From Cyanobacteriota bacterium (lineage in GTDB: Bacteria; Cyanobacteriota; Cyanobacteriia; PCC-6307; Cyanobiaceae), in NCBI GenBank assembly GCA_026389315.1, contig JAPLIC010000035.1, positions 17,909 through 81,908 of the forward strand: a stretch of DNA of 64,000 bases, in the 5' to 3' direction. The notes beneath the pieces were generated by a model. It was not told the DNA's origin. It searched no databases and was given only the letters and a program-made list of their open reading frames with translations. Shown one piece after another: positions 52,284 to 60,511 of this stretch. Position numbers and translations under genes: made by a program. The stretch's first letter is position 1; each line of letters starts with the position of its first letter.

Positions 52284-53786
52284 ATGAAAACAACTCTATC
52301 CGTATCTGCCTTCCATGGCATTCACGACAGCTGTGTAACTTTTGCCAACGATCAACACATTCTACTGCATCTTGAGGCTGAAAGAATTAGTCGGCGAAAG
52401 CATGACTCCCTTAATGCTGCTGATATGGAAAACCTGATCCTTACAGGTCTACGGTATCTAGATCTGGAGCCAGATTGCATTGACGAGTTCTTGGTAGCCA
52501 AACTTGGTGATCCTCTAGAAGGGAAAAGTCGAGCCATAGGAGGTTATGAGCTTGCAGTCACTCAAACGGGTCACCATCTGAATCATATCGGGACAATTTT
52601 ATCTGAGTTGTCTTTGCCTGCGCTGATTGTCTGCGCAGATGGAGGATCTGAAGATGGGACGACACGTCTGTACTCCATGGACAGTGTTGGCCACCTGTCT
52701 ATTCTGGAGGATCTTGACCAGACTCCGCTCAACGGCAGATTTTACGGCACCCTAACTCAGCTTCTGATTGATCCTGATTTCCTCAAAGCACATGCCCACT
52801 ATCCTGGCAAGACAATGGGTCTTGCAGCCTACGGCAACGATGACATCTATCTCAGAGAATGGCTGGCCCGATCCTGGCAGTATTTAAACACCTACTATGG
52901 AGACGGGAACGATTTATACCCATTAAGATCTGCTCTGGGCCTTAGTACAGACTATGAATCGCCATGGCTTTATCCTCAAACCTGTGATGTTGCTCGTAAT
53001 GCCCAGCAGCTTTGGATTGAATGGTTTCTGCATAAGCTTTCTGGTTATGCTCACTCATTTAGAACAATTGCATTAACTGGAGGTTGTGCTCTGAATGTTG
53101 TCTTGAATACTGCCATCTCGGAGTCGGGAATGTTTGACAAAGTAGTTGTGGGTCCAGCGTCTTCAGATTCCGGCCAATCATTAGGGGCATTGCTTTGGCG
53201 GAATCCAAAACTCACCCTCAAACTTCCCTTCTTAGGTCGCGGTGGGCCTGATTTAGATGAATGCCCAACCCACCTTGTGGACGATCTACTAAGTGGGAAA
53301 GTTGTCGCCTGGTTTGAGGGCCGGAGTGAAATTGGACCCAGGGCACTTGGCCACCGCAGCATCCTTTGCCTTCCCTTTCCTGTTTCTCAAAAGGATCGAA
53401 TCAATCACTTGAAGGGAAGGGAACCCTACAGACCTATTGCCCCTATGATTCGCGAATGTGACTTAAAGCGTTTTTTCTATACAAACACACCATCCCCGTA
53501 CATGACATTTGCCCCACTGGCCAATAGGGAAACTCAGCTCAGGGCGCCGGCCATCGTTCACTACGATGGAACGAGTCGATTGCAAACGATTAGACCCGAA
53601 ACTCATAAAGCACTCCATTCGGCATTAGATTCATTGAATGAGGCCATCGGCATCCCAATCTTATGCAACACGTCCTTCAACTTTGCAGGCGAGCCCATAG
53701 TCGACACCGCAGATGATGCACTTAGAAACTTTAGCAACTCCAATCTCGATATAATGTATATCGATGGCGAACGTTTCTCTCGTTAG
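52284..53786 (+). CDS. O-carbamoyltransferase (NodU/TobZ family)
   Basis: A 500-residue enzyme that transfers a carbamoyl group from carbamoyl phosphate, through carbamoyl-AMP, to a hydroxyl group. The N-terminal Kae1-like domain has the metal-site histidines HHLNHIG and GGCALNVVLN. The C-terminal part has EGRSEIGPRALGHRSIL and NTSFNFAGEPIVDTADDAL, both family signatures, although it is shorter than most NodU/TobZ proteins. Known acceptors are sugars and small molecules. Here it is ten bases after the dioxygenase, so hydroxyls made by that enzyme or sugars added by the cluster glycosyltransferase are candidate acceptors. Confidence 0.9.
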   Translation: MKTTLSVSAFHGIHDSCVTFANDQHILLHLEAERISRRKHDSLNAADMENLILTGLRYLDLEPDCIDEFLVAKLGDPLEGKSRAIGGYELAVTQTGHHLNHIGTILSELSLPALIVCADGGSEDGTTRLYSMDSVGHLSILEDLDQTPLNGRFYGTLTQLLIDPDFLKAHAHYPGKTMGLAAYGNDDIYLREWLARSWQYLNTYYGDGNDLYPLRSALGLSTDYESPWLYPQTCDVARNAQQLWIEWFLHKLSGYAHSFRTIALTGGCALNVVLNTAISESGMFDKVVVGPASSDSGQSLGALLWRNPKLTLKLPFLGRGGPDLDECPTHLVDDLLSGKVVAWFEGRSEIGPRALGHRSILCLPFPVSQKDRINHLKGREPYRPIAPMIRECDLKRFFYTNTPSPYMTFAPLANRETQLRAPAIVHYDGTSRLQTIRPETHKALHSALDSLNEAIGIPILCNTSFNFAGEPIVDTADDALRNFSNSNLDIMYIDGERFSR

Positions 53787-54009
53787 TTCTTTTCCAGGTT
53801 GCCCAGCCGATAGACTTGAAGGGCTGTTTAGGAATCTTGCGGTCGACCCATATAACTCTGCCACAGCTGTGTCATATGGGGGAACATTCGCGAGATTTGA
53901 ATAGAAGTGTGAGAATTTGGCCGATCACTTGGGGCGCCGGGTGATCGCTGGCCATGGCAGCCTGGGAGAGCCCAGGGATTTCGATTTGCTGCTGCTCGGG
54001 ACCTGCCCC

Positions 54010-55055
54010 CAGGGCTGATTCAAAGTCTCAGCTCGGGTGATGAACCTGTGCGTGACTTGGAACGGCTTGCCCTCCCGGGTGCCGATGGCGATCACCTCAA
54101 CAATCCAGCTGGAGCCATGCCAGTAGGCGTTGATGTGCACAGGCGCTTCCTATCGCTTCGCGCAAGCCTTCGGCTAGGGCGCGCAGGGTCCAAGTGATGT
54201 TGCGACCGCGGCTGATCTCGTGATCGGTTGTTACGACAGGGATCTTGCGCTTTCCCTGGAACTGGCTTTGGATCTGGCGGTGGAGCGTCTTCTGGCTGTC
54301 TACTACTACGGAGAAGACTGAGTCTATGACCGTCCGCAGGAAGTCGGCCCCCTGCTCCGTGAGCTGTCGAAAAACGGTTGCTGGGTGTGGAGCGCATCCG
54401 ACTGGATCAGCACACCGCTCAGATCCAGCTCCCCGAGGAGCTTCTTGAGCACTGCCCGCTCATGGTTCTCGCCCGTGGCGTAGCAGGCCTGAGCGATTGC
54501 CACGCCCAATGTTTCGGAGTAGAGCGTGACCCGGGCAATGTAGGCGCAGTCGGCCGGAGGCCGTGGGCTAAGCCGCCACCAGCCGTGGGCTCGATGGAGC
54601 CTCGCAGGGTCTTGCCGTCACACACCAGCTGATCAAAGTCCGTTGCACCACCTGGGATCTGAGCGATCGTCCAGTCTCGGATGGCAGTGCAGACGGCAGT
54701 CACATCCACCTGCAGAAAGAAGTAGCGAAAGGCAGAATCCGAGGGCGGGCGCCTCAGTTCGATCTCAAGCGCTTCGGTGAGGACGCCGTGATGCCGGCGG
54801 GCAAAACGCTCCAGATCCCGCAAGCTCTCGCAGTTGCTCAGGATCCCGAGCACGGCAACAAGCAGCAGATACCAAGCCGGGAGGCGGACGCCCCGCCGCA
54901 TGCGGGCATCCGGAATCGCCTTGAGGTAGCTGATCAAATCGAGATCGGTTGCGCCAGAGAAGCTTTGGTGCACAGAGAGGAGGCAATCCCGCCGACCTCA
55001 ACCCATGCTCGCTGCCCCGGCAAGAAAGGCTGTGCCTGACTTTGAATCAGTCTTG
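54010..55055 (-). mobile_element. ISAs1-type element, internally deleted and frameshifted
   Basis: The ends are imperfect inverted repeats: CAGGGCTGATTCAAAGTC at 54010 reading inward, and the complement of CAAGACTGATTCAAAGTC ending at 55055. The 8-mer CCTGCCCC lies directly outside the left end (54002-54009) and three bases outside the right end (55059-55066), which may be the target duplication; ISAs1 elements make 8-10 bp duplications. The element is about 1.05 kb, shorter than usual, because the 3' part of the transposase is missing. Confidence 0.8.
54027..54973 (-). pseudogene. ISAs1-family transposase, frameshifted and C-terminally truncated
   Basis: The GTG at 54973 starts MHQSFSGATDLDLISYLKAIP, followed by LVAVLGILSNCESLRDLERFARRH and FDQLVCDGKTLRGS, the N-terminal half of ISAs1 transposases with the first catalytic Asp. 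The frame then shifts: TLYSETLGVAIAQA and LDLSGVLIQSDALHTQQPFF lie in another frame, and HGSSWIVEVIAIGTREGKPFQVTHRFIT in yet another, after which the terminal repeat follows at once. About 90 C-terminal residues are lost. Not functional. Confidence 0.88.
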
Positions 55056-55314
55056 GGTCCTGCCCCACGATCATCAAAGTGGTGGCGCCCTGCATCTGAG
55101 ACGTTGGAAGAACCCAGCCAGGCTAATTGTCGCTTTGTTGTGTGAGGGCTGGTCCAGGAGGTACAGAACCGTGCGCACATGGTCGTTAGCATTGATGGGT
55201 CACTCAGAAGTGCAACCGCAACTGGATTAAGTTCCTTGTGGCGCAACACCAGAGTTCTGACGACCGTTCAAACAATGCCCTAAAGTCGCCGAAACGGTTT
55301 AGATTCAGCGCAAT

Positions 55315-55455
55315 ATGGAATTTGAGTTTGATCCAGCCAAAAGTGATGCCAACCTCCGTAAGCACGGCATCAACCACCTGGTCGCCGGCCCCCTGGAGCG
55401 ATACCGTCTGATCTCCGTCCGCCACTCTCGACCTGAAGAGGTGCAGCTCTATTAA
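55315..55455 (+). CDS. miniature BrnT-like toxin with internal deletion
   Basis: A 46-residue intact frame. Its start MEFEFDPAKSDANLRKHGIN is the BrnT N-terminus, and its end YRLISVRHSRPEEVQLY is the BrnT C-terminus, but the roughly 40 residues normally between them are missing and the frame is kept. BrnT is a RelE-fold ribonuclease toxin. The missing part includes central strands, so catalytic activity is unlikely, though a folded fragment or decoy is possible. A broken antitoxin gene follows at once. Confidence 0.65.
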   Translation: MEFEFDPAKSDANLRKHGINHLVAGPLERYRLISVRHSRPEEVQLY

Positions 55456-55722
55456 CAGCTCTGAATTCGATCAATCCTTCGAAGCGGGAGAATCCCACAT
55501 TGATGTGCTTGATGTGCTTGATGTGGCCGGCGCTCGCCACCCCTGCTGCAGCAGCGACGTGTCAACTTCGAATTCCCACTTTAACTGGTCGAGCAGCTCG
55601 ACCTGGAGTCATCCCGGCTGGTGGTGACGCGTCAGTCGATCATCAATGTCTGGCTAGTGGAACGCTTCGAGCGACGCAGGGAAACTGCCGAGGTCACTTT
55701 CGTTGAATCGCTATCTTCCTGA
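55456..55722 (+). pseudogene. CopG/BrnA-type antitoxin remnant
   Basis: One frame gives SEFDQSFEAGE, the acidic start of antitoxins that accompany BrnT toxins. After a 9-bp triplication (GATGTGCTT, about 55501-55525) and a frameshift, the next frame gives QRRVNFEFPL, a stop, then LVEQLDLESSRLVVTRQSIINVWLVERFE, the ribbon-helix-helix DNA-binding part. It is dead by frameshift and an internal stop. Confidence 0.7.
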
Positions 55723-55986
55723 AGTACCTAGGCCACTTTGCCACCAGAAAAGTAGAAGTGAAGAGGCATAGCTGGATTTTAGCCATCTTCGCACCGTCTA
55801 GCAATCAGCAAACTTTAAAGGCGAGGATTGGCGTGATATCCCCGACTTCACCTGTAGATCAGCACTCCTGACGGCCCCAGCCGCTTCGTCGTTGATCTGC
55901 CCAGATGCCCTGTACCGCGGGGCTGGTTTTCACGCCATCGACAACAGCAGCAACCCGCCAGGCTGGAGAACAGAACGGCTTGTCCC
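55723..55986. other. no gene seen
   Basis: Between two pseudogenes; no supported coding sequence, repeat or RNA was found. Confidence 0.4.
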
Positions 55987-56193
55987 ATGCTGCGTTTTTT
56001 GGTCAATATCCTTTCGTTCGTGCTGGGTGGATTTGTGATGGGTTTGGGCTAGTGGTTGGCCCTCGGCCACCTCACCTCAGCGGTGGCCTGTTTCGTGTCG
56101 ATCATCGGCATCCCCTTTGGCATTCAGCACCTCAAGCTGGCCATGATTGCCCTGACGCCGATCGGCATGTAGGTGGTGCCGGTGCGGAAATGA
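55987..56193 (+). pseudogene. yccF-like membrane protein, deleted between its two internal repeats
   Basis: The frame starts MLRFLVNILSFVLGGFVMGLG, the first half of a YccF domain, then a TAG, then WLALGHLTSAVACFVSIIGIPFGIQHLKLA, the second half, and a further TAG near the end. About 70 residues between the two halves of the normal protein are missing. YccF proteins are inner-membrane proteins of unknown role. It is dead through two in-frame stops. Confidence 0.75.
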
Positions 56194-56194
56194 C

Positions 56195-56401
56195 CTACGA
56201 AACCTTTTGATAGAGCTCTTCGAGCCGCTCGCGATTGAGGTCGACGTACATCACGGGCTCGCCGGCTTGCGGGGCTTCCGGATGGCGGCGGGACCGCAGT
56301 GGCTGGGAGGCACCTCGCAGACTTTGGGTCATCAAGGCAAAGGCGCCGCCAGCAATGGCCGCAAAACAGATCAGATAGATGACGGCCAGAAAATCGTTCA
56401 C
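56195..56401 (-). CDS. small one-helix membrane protein (DUF2973-like)
   Basis: 68 residues from a GTG: a single membrane helix at the N-terminus (FLAVIYLICFAAIAGGAFALM), a basic linker (LRSRRHPEAPQ) and an acidic C-terminal helix (VDLNRERLEELYQKVS). The form resembles cyanobacterial DUF2973 proteins, in which a helix is followed by a short conserved C-terminal motif. The longer frame upstream overlaps the methyltransferase gene antiparallel in codon content and is rejected. Probably thylakoid or plasma membrane; function unknown. Confidence 0.6.
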   Translation of the reverse strand: MNDFLAVIYLICFAAIAGGAFALMTQSLRGASQPLRSRRHPEAPQAGEPVMYVDLNRERLEELYQKVS

Positions 56402-56469
56402 GGGAATCGGCTTTCGTCCCAGCCTAGTGTGACGAACTGTTAAGCGTGACCCATTGGTCCCCGCCAGCC

Positions 56470-57153
56470 CTAAATCCCCGGCTTGGTGGCGATCACGGCA
56501 AAAAAGGGATCCCCCTGGCCGCCCAGCCAGCCCAGCGGTCCCTCCGCCCGGGTGGCCTCGGCGATCAGTTGGGGCTTGGGCCATCCCTGGGCCACCAGCA
56601 CCTTGGCCACCAGGGCGAGGCGATCCCGGTCGCTGCCATCGGTCCAGCTGCGCGGGGCCTTCTGGAAGAACATGCGGTTGGAGAAGGCGATGATCAACTG
56701 GCCGCCGGGGCGCAGCACCCGCAGCAGGTCGGCAGCCACGGCTTCGGGCTGTTGCAGGTATTGCCAACCGGCCACGATCAAGGCGGCATCGACACTGGCG
56801 GACTCCAGGGGCAGGCGCTGATCCTGGTTGAGGTTCTGCACCCAATGGCGATCGAGGCGGGGATTGGCCTCCAGCTCCCTGCCATTGAGGCCATGGCCGA
56901 TCACCTCCCGGTAGCGGCCGTCCTCCGGCAGATGGCTCACCCAACTGCTCATCAGGTCCAGCACCACCGCATCCGGCGCAATCTTTTCGGCGTAAAGGGC
57001 CGTCAAGCGGCTGCGGAAGGCACCATCGAGGTGCTGCACAAAGCGGGGCTCGGCATAGAACAGCGCGTCGTCAGAGCGATCCTGTTTCCAGCGCTCCGCC
57101 TCGTTCAATACAGGCACAGGTGAGGGCATGGGCTCGGGAAAGGGCATAGCCAT
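56470..57153 (-). CDS. class I SAM-dependent methyltransferase
   Basis: A 227-residue cytoplasmic enzyme: VVLDLMSSWVSHLP (SAM-binding strand-loop with an altered glycine motif), GHGLNGRELEANPRLDRHWVQNLNQ, SVDAALIVAGWQYLQQPEAV and LLRVLRPGGQLIIAFSNRMFF. The substrate is unknown. It starts three bases after the P450 stop, so the two genes are one transcript, the P450 first. Confidence 0.8.
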   Translation of the reverse strand: MAMPFPEPMPSPVPVLNEAERWKQDRSDDALFYAEPRFVQHLDGAFRSRLTALYAEKIAPDAVVLDLMSSWVSHLPEDGRYREVIGHGLNGRELEANPRLDRHWVQNLNQDQRLPLESASVDAALIVAGWQYLQQPEAVAADLLRVLRPGGQLIIAFSNRMFFQKAPRSWTDGSDRDRLALVAKVLVAQGWPKPQLIAEATRAEGPLGWLGGQGDPFFAVIATKPGI

Positions 57154-57156
57154 GGC

Positions 57157-58518
57157 TCACGGCACCGCAACGGCAGCAGCAAGATTGGCACTGCGTTGCG
57201 GCCGCACCAGCAGACCCTGCTTCGGGGAAGGGCTGGGGATCGTCGCCAGGGTCAGGTCCTGGCCGGGCTCCAGCTCCAGGGTCAGGTGTTTGAGCAGTCC
57301 CACCGTCAGCAGGCGGACCTCCAGTTCGGCCAGGGCCTTGCCCAGGCAGACCCGCTCGCCGCCCCCAAAGGGCAGCATCGTGACCGCGGGTTCTCCGGCC
57401 AGGTGCCGCTGCGGGCGAAAAAGCTCCAGATCGTTATCGCCCGTGCCATGGCGATGGCTGGCGCTGATGCTCACCTGCACCACCCGATCGGCGGGCACCA
57501 GCACGCCGGCCAGGGCCAGGGGCTGGCGGCTGCGGCGGAAGAAGCCCCCCACCGGCGGCGTCAGCCGCATCACCTCCTTGACCACCGCATCCAGCCGCGG
57601 CGCCCGCAGGGCGTCGTAGGCGGCCACGGCCTCCCCAGGGGGCGGCGGCCAGGGCAAACCTGCTAGCTCTTCGTGCAACCAGGCCAGCTCGTTTGGGTGC
57701 TGCAACAGGGATAGCAGCAAGCAGGAGAGGGAGGAGGCGGTGGTTTCGTAGCCGGCAAACAGCAGCAACAGCAACTGCTCGGCCACATCGTCATCCGCCA
57801 GGGGGAGGCCGGCCTCATCCAGGCCACCGGCCAGCAGATCAAGGCCGCCGGCGTTGAGGGGCATGCCTGCGGCAGCGGCAGTCTGGGCCTTCTCCAGAAC
57901 GGCGCCAAGGCGAGCCAGCAAGCGCTTGCGGGCCTGGAGGGCCCGGCGGTAGGGGCTGCCGGGGAGGGCAAACGGCAGGGCGAAGAGGCCCCCACACCAG
58001 ATCTCGAAATCGCCGAACAGGGCCTCCCGATCCACCGGATCGAGCCCCAGCACGGTGGTGGCGATGACGCTGAAGGCGAAACGTCGCAGCTTGGGCACCA
58101 GGGCCAGGGGGGCTGTGGCCTGTTGCACCTCCTGCCGGAGCTCGTCCACCAAGGCCACGATGGCGGGGCTATAGCGCTTGAGCGCCACCGTGGCGAATAG
58201 TTGACCCACAACCCTCCGGCGCGCCTTGTGGTCGGCGCCATTGCGGTTGGCAAGCGACAACGGACCCAGCAGGTTGCGCACGCTGGCCGGCCACCAACCC
58301 TCGACGGCATCGCCCTGGGCGAACAGGTCGGCAATCGCCCGCTCGCCGCGGATGAAGACCGTGCGCTGCCCTAGCAAAGTGGTGCCAAAGACATCGCCGT
58401 AGCGCTCGAAGCGGGCTTGGGCAAAATCCCGATCCCGCAGAAAGGCCAGGGTTTCGAGCACTCCGCTGGCTGCGGGCGTGGTCGGCAGCGGCGCCAGGCC
58501 GGCGGAAACGATTGCCAT
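57157..58518 (-). CDS. cytochrome P450 (CYP120-like)
   Basis: A 453-residue soluble or membrane-associated monooxygenase. The I-helix has LLLLFAGYETTASSLS (oxygen-binding A/G-x-E-T-T), the K-helix has the E-x-x-R motif in VVKEVMRLTPP, and the heme loop is LPFGGGERVCLGKALAELEV with the thiolate Cys. Overall it resembles cyanobacterial CYP120 enzymes, which act on retinoids. It is followed by a methyltransferase gene. Substrate is inference only. Confidence 0.92.
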   Translation of the reverse strand: MAIVSAGLAPLPTTPAASGVLETLAFLRDRDFAQARFERYGDVFGTTLLGQRTVFIRGERAIADLFAQGDAVEGWWPASVRNLLGPLSLANRNGADHKARRRVVGQLFATVALKRYSPAIVALVDELRQEVQQATAPLALVPKLRRFAFSVIATTVLGLDPVDREALFGDFEIWCGGLFALPFALPGSPYRRALQARKRLLARLGAVLEKAQTAAAAGMPLNAGGLDLLAGGLDEAGLPLADDDVAEQLLLLLFAGYETTASSLSCLLLSLLQHPNELAWLHEELAGLPWPPPPGEAVAAYDALRAPRLDAVVKEVMRLTPPVGGFFRRSRQPLALAGVLVPADRVVQVSISASHRHGTGDNDLELFRPQRHLAGEPAVTMLPFGGGERVCLGKALAELEVRLLTVGLLKHLTLELEPGQDLTLATIPSPSPKQGLLVRPQRSANLAAAVAVP

Positions 58519-58606
58519 CCAATTTCATTAAACGTTGGCCCCAGGCTGTCGGATCCCAGCCGTTACTGCGGGGTGGTCAGCCATCGGCTGCAGCCCTCAG
58601 GTTTCT

Positions 58607-59590
58607 TCAGGGCCCTTTGGTGCCGGCATTGATGCGGGACTGGCCATCGGCGGAGAGGGCAAAACCAAGAAATGCCTTGACGGCTGGGTCGATGGGCTTG
58701 CGATAGACAAAGAACAAGGGCCGCTGGAAGGGATAGGACTCCGCATCCGGCATGCTGCCATCGATGGCCACAACACGCACCGTCTGTTGATCGGCCACCT
58801 GGGCATAGGTGGCGTAGCTGATGCCATCGCTGCCGAGCAAGCGCAGCAGCGGCGTTGTGGCATCGCGGTCCAAGGTGGTGATGGTGGCCGTCTTGCCGAA
58901 GTCGCCACCGCCCAGGACAAGTTCACGGAAGGCCTTGTGGGTGCCACTGACTGAAGGCCTGTTGAGGACCCGAATCGGGCGATCGGGGCCGCCAAAGGTG
59001 GACCAATTGCTGATCTCACCCCGGAAGATCTGCTGCAGTTGGCTGCGGGAGAGACTGCGGCGAAAGGGGTTGCTGGCACCGACGACGATGGCGATGCGAT
59101 CGCGGGCCACCGGCACCGCCTCCAGGCCCTGGGATTGTTCTGCCGCTGTCAGCGACCGCGAGATGGCCGCTACGTTGACGCTGCCCCCGAGCAGGGCCTG
59201 GAGGCCGTTGTCGGAGCCGGTGGCGGCGGTGTTGACGACGGTGCCGGGATAGGTGTTTTGGAAGCTTGTTTTAAGGGCTTGATTGATCAGCACCATGCTG
59301 GTGGAGCCATCGATGCTGATCGTGGTGCCGGCCGGCACGCTGGCCTCCCGGGGAAACCGCTGCGTCAGGTTGCCCAGGCCGATGCCGATACCCATGCCAC
59401 CGCCGATGCCAGGGCCACCACCACTGCCACCGGGCAAGGAGGCCCCGGCGGGGATGGCCGGGAGGTTGGGGCGCGAACCCAGCAGTTTGGGGAGCTGGGT
59501 AAACAGCAGCCAGAGGGCGCCGATGCCAAGCAATAGGAAAACAATCGGTGGCGGGCCCTTGCGGGAACCACCGGATGGGGGTTCGTTCAT
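58607..59590 (-). CDS. PstS-like phosphate-type substrate-binding protein, membrane-anchored
   Basis: A 327-residue protein. An N-terminal helix (IVFLLLGIGALWLLFTQL) lacks a clear lipobox or cleavage site and is followed by a glycine-rich linker (GGSGGGPGIGGGMGIGIG), so it is probably anchored in the membrane. The binding domain has SIDGSTSMVLINQALK, AATGSDNGLQALLGG, VVGASNPF and VLNRPSVSGTHKAF, the pattern of PstS-type proteins. No pstCAB genes are adjacent. Its start overlaps the PspA-like gene by four bases (ATGA), linking the two. Confidence 0.85.
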   Translation of the reverse strand: MNEPPSGGSRKGPPPIVFLLLGIGALWLLFTQLPKLLGSRPNLPAIPAGASLPGGSGGGPGIGGGMGIGIGLGNLTQRFPREASVPAGTTISIDGSTSMVLINQALKTSFQNTYPGTVVNTAATGSDNGLQALLGGSVNVAAISRSLTAAEQSQGLEAVPVARDRIAIVVGASNPFRRSLSRSQLQQIFRGEISNWSTFGGPDRPIRVLNRPSVSGTHKAFRELVLGGGDFGKTATITTLDRDATTPLLRLLGSDGISYATYAQVADQQTVRVVAIDGSMPDAESYPFQRPLFFVYRKPIDPAVKAFLGFALSADGQSRINAGTKGP

Positions 59591-60324
59591 GGTTGGGGGC
59601 CCTCAGGCAGCTTGGGAGCAAAAGGGGTCTCCAAGGCTTTGAGGCGCTGGGAAACCTGGTCATCAAGGGTGAGCTGGTCCAGATCGGCTGCCAGTTTCTC
59701 CTGGGGATTCTCGGAAAGTTCGGCCAGCGCTGTGCTGGTGTGATAGCGACCCTCGACGGCATTTTTGGCCGCCTCAAAGCTGGAGCGCGCCGAGCCGATG
59801 TCGAAATCGTTGTTCACCTTGGCAATCGATTCGAGGGCGGCATTGACTTCGGCGAGATCCTTGATGTTTTGCATGTCGGATTTGTATTGCTCAAGTTTGA
59901 TGCGCTCGCGGTTGAGTTTGTCCTTGGACGAAGCCACAAAAGCGGCCGCCTGCTGCACTTGCTGATCGAGGGAGGGCAGCAATTTTTCGATTTGAATGGC
60001 GCGAGCCATGGCCAGGCGGGCGCCATCCTCATGGCCCGCCCTCTGGGCAAACCGCGCTTGTTGCTCAAAGGTCTTGAGCTCCTCGATTTTCTGCTGGTAT
60101 TTGGACTGGGCCCGTTCGTAGGCGCCCACCTGCATGGCCACCGCCTTGGCCAACTTATGCACCGACTCCTGCATGGAGAACAGCGATTCTTGCGCCACGG
60201 CGACGGCCACTTTGCCGCCAGCTTCGACGGGCCTGCCCCAGAGCCAATTCCAGGTGCCAACAACGACCCGGCCAGCCCGATCGCCCATTAGCCAGTAGAC
60301 GAATTTCTTCACTGAACGATCCAA
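59587..60324 (-). CDS. PspA/IM30-family-like coiled-coil protein
   Basis: A 245-residue, mostly helical protein. The long central helix (ESVHKLAKAVAMQVGAYERAQSKYQQKIEELKTFEQQ through RIKLEQYKSDMQNIKDLAE) and the later ALAELSENPQEKLAADLDQ fit the PspA/Vipp1 membrane-remodelling family in pattern, though the usual N-terminal amphipathic helix is replaced by a basic, Trp-rich one (FVYWLMGDRAGRVVVGTWNWLWG). It is transcribed ahead of a PstS-like gene with overlapping codons. Confidence 0.65.
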   Translation of the reverse strand: MDRSVKKFVYWLMGDRAGRVVVGTWNWLWGRPVEAGGKVAVAVAQESLFSMQESVHKLAKAVAMQVGAYERAQSKYQQKIEELKTFEQQARFAQRAGHEDGARLAMARAIQIEKLLPSLDQQVQQAAAFVASSKDKLNRERIKLEQYKSDMQNIKDLAEVNAALESIAKVNNDFDIGSARSSFEAAKNAVEGRYHTSTALAELSENPQEKLAADLDQLTLDDQVSQRLKALETPFAPKLPEGPQP

Positions 60325-60511
60325 GCCAGCTCAAGGCTAAACCGGCGCAGGGGTTTCGTCACCTGGCAACGGCCTTCTGCCACCTGCCGCTTGTCAACAG
60401 CCACGGGCCATCTGCCAACTGCCGACGGCCACCCCCCCCCGCCTGCCTACAGCCAACCCAGTGACTCTCGAAGCCGACAGGCCAGAATTTGTCTCCATTG
60501 CTTGCCCCGCC

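Noticed and set aside
57128..57619. 163-codon plus-strand frame opposite the P450 gene
   Set aside because: A mirror of the P450 codons; the P450 heme, I-helix and ExxR motifs settle the coding strand.
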